Shown: piece by piece, positions 6,518 to 9,197 of the stretch
Position numbering within the stretch: position 1 is the stretch's first letter
How the letters are laid out: each line of letters starts with the position of its first letter
Assembly (NCBI GenBank): GCA_046565595.1
Contig: JBKHYG010000085.1
Span: 1-9,197 of the forward strand
Origin: JBKHYG01 sp046565595
GTDB taxonomy: Bacteria > Actinomycetota > AC-67
Length of the DNA: 9,197 nt
Direction: 5' to 3'
Program-made: the position numbers and the translations under genes
Notes under the pieces: model-generated
Seen by the model: the letters and a program-made list of their open reading frames with translations, nothing else
Databases searched by the model: none
Told to the model about the DNA's origin: nothing

Positions 6518-8041
6518 TACGCCCGTGAAGACCATCGCGATCCCGTGCTCATCAGCTGCGGCGACGATCTCGTCATCCCGCATGCTGCCCCCCGGTTGGA
6601 TGACCGCGACCGCACCTGCTGCGGCACCAGCGTCCAGGCCATCTCGGAAGGGGAAGAAGGCATCCGAAGCCATGACGCTGCCCTTCGCGCGAGACCCCGC
6701 CTTCTTGGCAGCGATATCGGCGGCGTCCACCCGGCTGACCTGACCTCCGCCGATCCCGACGGTCGCACCGTCCTTGGCGAGCACGATCGCGTTGGAGCGG
6801 ACATGCTTGCACGCCTTCCATGCGAACAGCAGATCCCGCCATTGCCGGTCGGTCGGTTGAGCCTTGGTGACGACCTTCATCTGACCTTGTGGCTCGTCCA
6901 ACTGATCGGGTGTCTGGGCGATGAAGCCGCCGTTGATCCGTCGATACATCATCTCGCGGGCGAGATCCGGTGAGTCTCCCAAGCGTAGGACACGCAGGTT
7001 CTTCTTCTCGCCGAACCGAGCGAGTGCGGCTTCGTCGTAGTCGATCGCGATCACACATTCGGTGAACACCTCGGCCATCGCATCGGCGACCTCGCCGGTG
7101 ACCATCCCGTTGTATGCGACGACGCTGCCGAATGCGCTAAGGCGGTCGCATGCGAGAGCGCGAACATAGGCGTCGGTCAGGTCACTCCCGACGGCAAGTC
7201 CGCACGGGACCGCATGTTTGACGATCACGCAGGCTGGGTCGGTGAAGTCGAAAGCCGCAAGAAGCGCCGCGTCGATGTCGAGGTAGTTGTTGTACGAGAG
7301 TTCCTTGCCCTGCAGGCACTCAGCGTTGGCAAGCGTCGCGAGATCAGCGTCCTGTTCGCGATAGAGAGCCCCCGCCTGATGCGGATTCTCTCCGTAACGC
7401 AACGGCCCTCCAACCCGTTCGAGCGCGAGGGTCGTGCGCGCAGGGAAGGTCTCGTCGCGTTGCATCCAGCCGCTGACCGCAGCGTCGTAACTCGCCGTCA
7501 GTGCGAACGCGTCAGCGGCGAGCGAGCGCCGCAACTCCAGGCTCGTGCCTCCAGCCTTCACCGCCTCAACGATCTCGGAGTAGCGGTCGGGAGAGACCAC
7601 TATCGCGACTCCCGAATGGTTCTTCGCGGCCGCGCGCACCATCGAAGGCCCGCCGATATCGATCTTCTCGATGATCGCCTTCTCGTCGGCCCCTGACCGC
7701 AGCGTCTCGCGGAACGGGTACAGGTTGCAGACGACCAGATCGATCCGAGGGATCCCCCGCTCTTCGAGCGTTGCCAGGTGCTCAGGCTTGTCCCGATCGG
7801 CTAGCAGGCCGCCGTGGATGTGCGGATGCAGCGTCTTGACACGCCCGTCGAGCATCTCGGGGAAGCCGGTGATCTCTGCCACCGGAGTGGTCTCGATGCC
7901 GTTCTCGGTCAGGTGCGCCGCGGTCGAATCGGTGGCGATGATGCGGACCCCCGCGTCTACCAGCGCTCTGGCGAACTCGGCTAGTCCGCGGCGGTCAGAG
8001 ACGCTCATCAGGGCGGTTTGGACAGGTATCCGGTCAGGCAT
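6497..8041 (-). CDS. purH: Bifunctional AICAR transformylase / IMP cyclohydrolase
   Basis: A 514-residue cytoplasmic enzyme catalysing the last two steps of IMP synthesis. The MGS-like cyclohydrolase domain covers about residues 1-195, with SVSDRRGL (13-20), ATDSTAAHL (36-44), GRVKTLHPHIHGGLLADRD (66-84), CNLYPF (105-110) and KIDIGGPSMVRAAAKNH (126-142). The transformylase domain covers about 200-514, with RYGENPHQ (215-222), GKELSYNNYLDIDAA (245-259), catalytic K275-H276, SAFGS (302-306), GGGQVSRVDA (431-440), SDAFFPF (459-465) and the terminal GVRHFRHG. The catalytic segment reads VKHAVPCG where VKHANPCG is usual (Asn to Val at 278). The start ATG at 8041 is supported by homology and by a -10 placed for leaderless transcription. 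FolD follows 54 bp later. PurN lies upstream on the same strand but is separated by a plus-strand gene, so purH appears to have its own promoter. Confidence 0.97.
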   Translation of the reverse strand: MPDRIPVQTALMSVSDRRGLAEFARALVDAGVRIIATDSTAAHLTENGIETTPVAEITGFPEMLDGRVKTLHPHIHGGLLADRDKPEHLATLEERGIPRIDLVVCNLYPFRETLRSGADEKAIIEKIDIGGPSMVRAAAKNHSGVAIVVSPDRYSEIVEAVKAGGTSLELRRSLAADAFALTASYDAAVSGWMQRDETFPARTTLALERVGGPLRYGENPHQAGALYREQDADLATLANAECLQGKELSYNNYLDIDAALLAAFDFTDPACVIVKHAVPCGLAVGSDLTDAYVRALACDRLSAFGSVVAYNGMVTGEVADAMAEVFTECVIAIDYDEAALARFGEKKNLRVLRLGDSPDLAREMMYRRINGGFIAQTPDQLDEPQGQMKVVTKAQPTDRQWRDLLFAWKACKHVRSNAIVLAKDGATVGIGGGQVSRVDAADIAAKKAGSRAKGSVMASDAFFPFRDGLDAGAAAGAVAVIQPGGSMRDDEIVAAADEHGIAMVFTGVRHFRHG

Positions 8042-8047
8042 CCCTCG

Positions 8048-8053
8048 AGCCTA
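8048..8053 (-). promoter_or_regulatory. -10 element for leaderless purH transcript
   Basis: On the minus strand TAGGCT is followed by exactly six bases and then the purH ATG. Actinobacterial TANNNT elements start transcription six to seven bases downstream, which would put the first RNA base at the A of ATG. The intervening CGAGGG abuts the ATG and is too close to act as a ribosome site, which also favours a leaderless message. No good -35 is seen. Confidence 0.55.
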
Positions 8054-8055
8054 TC

Positions 8056-8121
8056 GGGCCAGGACGGGCGGACTTCGGTCCGTCAAAGTCGGGCCGGGAC
8101 GCGCGCACTTCGGTCCGTCAA
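8056..8121. repeat. 35-bp-period direct repeat in the purH / secreted-protein spacer
   Basis: Two 31-bp copies (8056-8086 and 8091-8121) match at 28 positions. Both end with ACTTCGGTCCGTCAA. Copy 1 can fold as CGGAC-TTCG-GTCCG (8069-8082), a UUCG-tetraloop hairpin if transcribed rightward; in copy 2 the stem is broken by base changes. It lies between two divergent promoters, just upstream of the purH -10, where paired regulator sites would be expected. The repeat is not explained by any gene. Confidence 0.8.
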
Positions 8122-8168
8122 GGAGGAATCCCACCGGCGCTGGCGAATCCACGCCCGAACCGTCGGAC

Positions 8169-8174
8169 TAGCCT
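8169..8174 (+). promoter_or_regulatory. Candidate -10 for the 218-residue secreted protein gene
   Basis: TAGCCT fits TANNNT and lies 34 bp before the ATG, leaving room for the GGAG ribosome site at 8199-8202. There is no recognisable -35, and another TAGCCC lies closer, so this is tentative. Confidence 0.3.
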
Positions 8175-8208
8175 CCAACGAACTCCCGACCTTAGCCCGG
8201 AGACTCAC

Positions 8209-8865
8209 ATGCGCAACAGACAGTTGGTCGGGATCTTGCTCGGACTTGCCCTCGCCCTCGCAGGACCCGGAGGCCTCGCGGTCGGGTTCTTCTCACATCC
8301 GGTCGGCATCTTGTCCCATCCGGTGTCCGTCCACGGGGATGTGTATGCGTACGAGTACGCGATCGGCCAGTCCTCGAGTGTGGGGCCAGGCACTCGGGCA
8401 TATGGATACGCCTACGCCTACAGAGACGCGGGCCTGCATGCCCGAGCAAGAACGGACGCTGGGGAATATCGACGCTCGGGTGATGTGACGGCCTACGCGT
8501 ACCTGAGGGTGTGCGACCCGTCGTGTCGAACCGTCAGCATCGGTGCCTCTGGTTCCAAGGTCGACTTCCAGCTAGGGCCGCTGATGGGCTCTGCCACCGT
8601 GAGCGGTCGATCCGGCGGCAAGAACTTCTCCGCTACATTCGAAGCCTCCGGCCCGCCGGGGGTTGAACGGTTCCAGTGGGGCTTTCAGCGGATCCCAGAG
8701 ATCCTCCTCTACGGGTCTGACAATCTGAACCTGTACCGACCGATGCGCGTGACATCGATCACGATCGGCGATGTCTCCGTCGCGTTCTCCCAAGCCGGTT
8801 GGGGGCAGGGGGCTCGGAGCGCGGGTGCGAGCGAATGCGTCGCGGTTCGGATCCCATGGTGCTGA
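8209..8865 (+). CDS. Unrecognised secreted protein with Tyr-Ala-rich strands and four Cys
   Basis: A 218-residue protein that I cannot assign to a family. Residues 1-25 look like a signal peptide (two Arg at 2-4, a Leu/Ala core 7-18, a possible ALA cut at 18). A short internal repeat follows (FSHPVGI then LSHPVSV, 28-41). Residues 44-98 hold three alternating Tyr-Ala segments, YAYEYA (46-51), AYGYAYAY (64-71) and AYAY (95-98), as expected of exposed beta strands. Cysteines sit as C102-x3-C106 and C210-x7-C218 (the last residue), suggesting two disulfides outside the cell. The region 108-200 is rich in Gly, Ser and aromatic residues. The ATG at 8209 has GGAG six nt upstream. The gene diverges from purH and faces purN, so it interrupts a purine cluster. 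Codon use is GC-rich like its neighbours. It is probably real given signal peptide, ribosome site and codon bias, but its function is unknown. Confidence 0.72.
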   Translation: MRNRQLVGILLGLALALAGPGGLAVGFFSHPVGILSHPVSVHGDVYAYEYAIGQSSSVGPGTRAYGYAYAYRDAGLHARARTDAGEYRRSGDVTAYAYLRVCDPSCRTVSIGASGSKVDFQLGPLMGSATVSGRSGGKNFSATFEASGPPGVERFQWGFQRIPEILLYGSDNLNLYRPMRVTSITIGDVSVAFSQAGWGQGARSAGASECVAVRIPWC

Positions 8866-8894
8866 GGCGAGTGCGGCGGTCCTAGCCGACGGGA

Positions 8895-8914
8895 CGAGCG
8901 CTGAGCGCGGCTCG
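8895..8914. terminator. Weak possible hairpin between convergent genes
   Basis: CGAGC (8895-8899) and GCTCG (8910-8914) pair around a 10-nt loop within the 81-bp spacer between the 218-residue gene and purN. There is no T-run on either side. A bidirectional terminator is expected here, but this hairpin is short. Confidence 0.25.
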
Positions 8915-8946
8915 GAATCGGCGCCGGTCGCGTACCGAGATGCGTT

Positions 8947-9197
8947 CTAACTGCGAGCGAAGCCCGAGATGACCTCTGGATAGAGGCGCTGCTCGACGGC
9001 TTTGATGCGTTCGTGCAGGGTCTCTTCGGTGTCGTCACGATCGATCGGTACAGACTCCTGCGCCAAGATGGGCCCGGAATCCAGTTCGAGCGTCGCGATA
9101 TGGATCGTCGTTCCCGTCTCGCGCACCCCCGCCTCTAGAGCGTCCCGGACCGGGCGCGGCCCCTTGAATGCGGGCAGCAGAGCAGGATGCGAGTTGA
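8947..9197 (-). CDS. purN: Phosphoribosylglycinamide formyltransferase, C-terminal part (runs off right edge)
   Basis: The last 82 residues are visible. They begin NSHPALLPAFKG, the formyl-transfer motif: the Asn and His of NxHP correspond to E. coli N106 and H108. They continue with TTIHIATLELDSGPILAQE, where the Asp matches catalytic D144. The tail DTEETLHERIKAVEQRLYPEVI is typical of PurN. The enzyme transfers formyl from 10-formyl-THF to GAR in step three of purine synthesis, using the cofactor FolD supplies. It normally sits next to purH; here a plus-strand gene intervenes. Confidence 0.93.
   Translation of the reverse strand, partial: NSHPALLPAFKGPRPVRDALEAGVRETGTTIHIATLELDSGPILAQESVPIDRDDTEETLHERIKAVEQRLYPEVISGFARS

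Noticed and set aside
6248..6973. 241-codon plus-strand frame across folD/purH
   Set aside because: Antisense of two well-supported genes; its internal repeat only mirrors the 44-bp duplication.
8081..8086. TTGACG on the minus strand as a -35 for purH
   Set aside because: It lies 27 bp from the TAGGCT -10, well outside the 16-19 bp spacing; a second copy is even further.

Overview
The window looks like chromosomal DNA from a high-GC Gram-positive bacterium (Actinomycetota), order not determined. The evidence is strong G/C bias at third codon positions, TANNNT-type -10 elements (one placed for leaderless transcription of purH), a Bacillus/actinobacterial-type citrate synthase, a signal-peptide-bearing RTX-like protein ending in a Cys pair, and the purN-purH-folD order. 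The taxon is inferred; there is no rRNA or other marker in the window.

From left to right: (1) 1-169, minus: the N-terminal part of a FlaR-like P-loop nucleotide kinase, running off the left edge. A 16-bp tandem repeat (171-226) separates its likely GTG start from the gene before it. (2) 230-1309, minus: short-form isocitrate dehydrogenase (icd). (3) A 164-bp divergent intergenic region. (4) 1474-3073, plus: citrate synthase followed 10 bp later by a two-CBS-domain protein. (5) 3193-4296, plus: a secreted, calcium-binding RTX-type repeat protein. Its TAG stop shares one CTAG palindrome with the stop of the gene facing it. (6) 4293-5606, minus: an O-antigen ligase/polymerase-like membrane protein (Wzy_C family), start-stop coupled to folD. 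(7) 5603-6442, minus: folD. (8) A 44-bp tandem duplication across the purH-folD junction. (9) 6497-8041, minus: purH. (10) A 167-bp divergent spacer with a 35-bp direct repeat. (11) 8209-8865, plus: an unrecognised secreted protein of 218 residues with four Cys. (12) 8947-9197, minus: the C-terminal part of purN, running off the right edge.

Functionally, purN, purH and folD are one pathway module: FolD makes the 10-formyl-THF that PurN and PurH consume. Citrate synthase and isocitrate dehydrogenase are the first and third steps of the oxidative TCA cycle and diverge from one control region; the CBS protein co-transcribed with citrate synthase may sense adenylates. The RTX protein, the Wzy_C protein and the 218-residue protein belong to the cell surface or exterior and look like later arrivals in a mostly minus-strand housekeeping block. 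No tRNA, rRNA, transposase, CRISPR array or phage gene was seen. No spacer between genes exceeds 170 bp. I do not see a clear multi-gene novel system. The most unusual items are the duplicated purH/folD junction with its 15-codon coupled mini-ORF, the unknown secreted protein splitting purN from purH, and the envelope ligase translationally coupled to folD.
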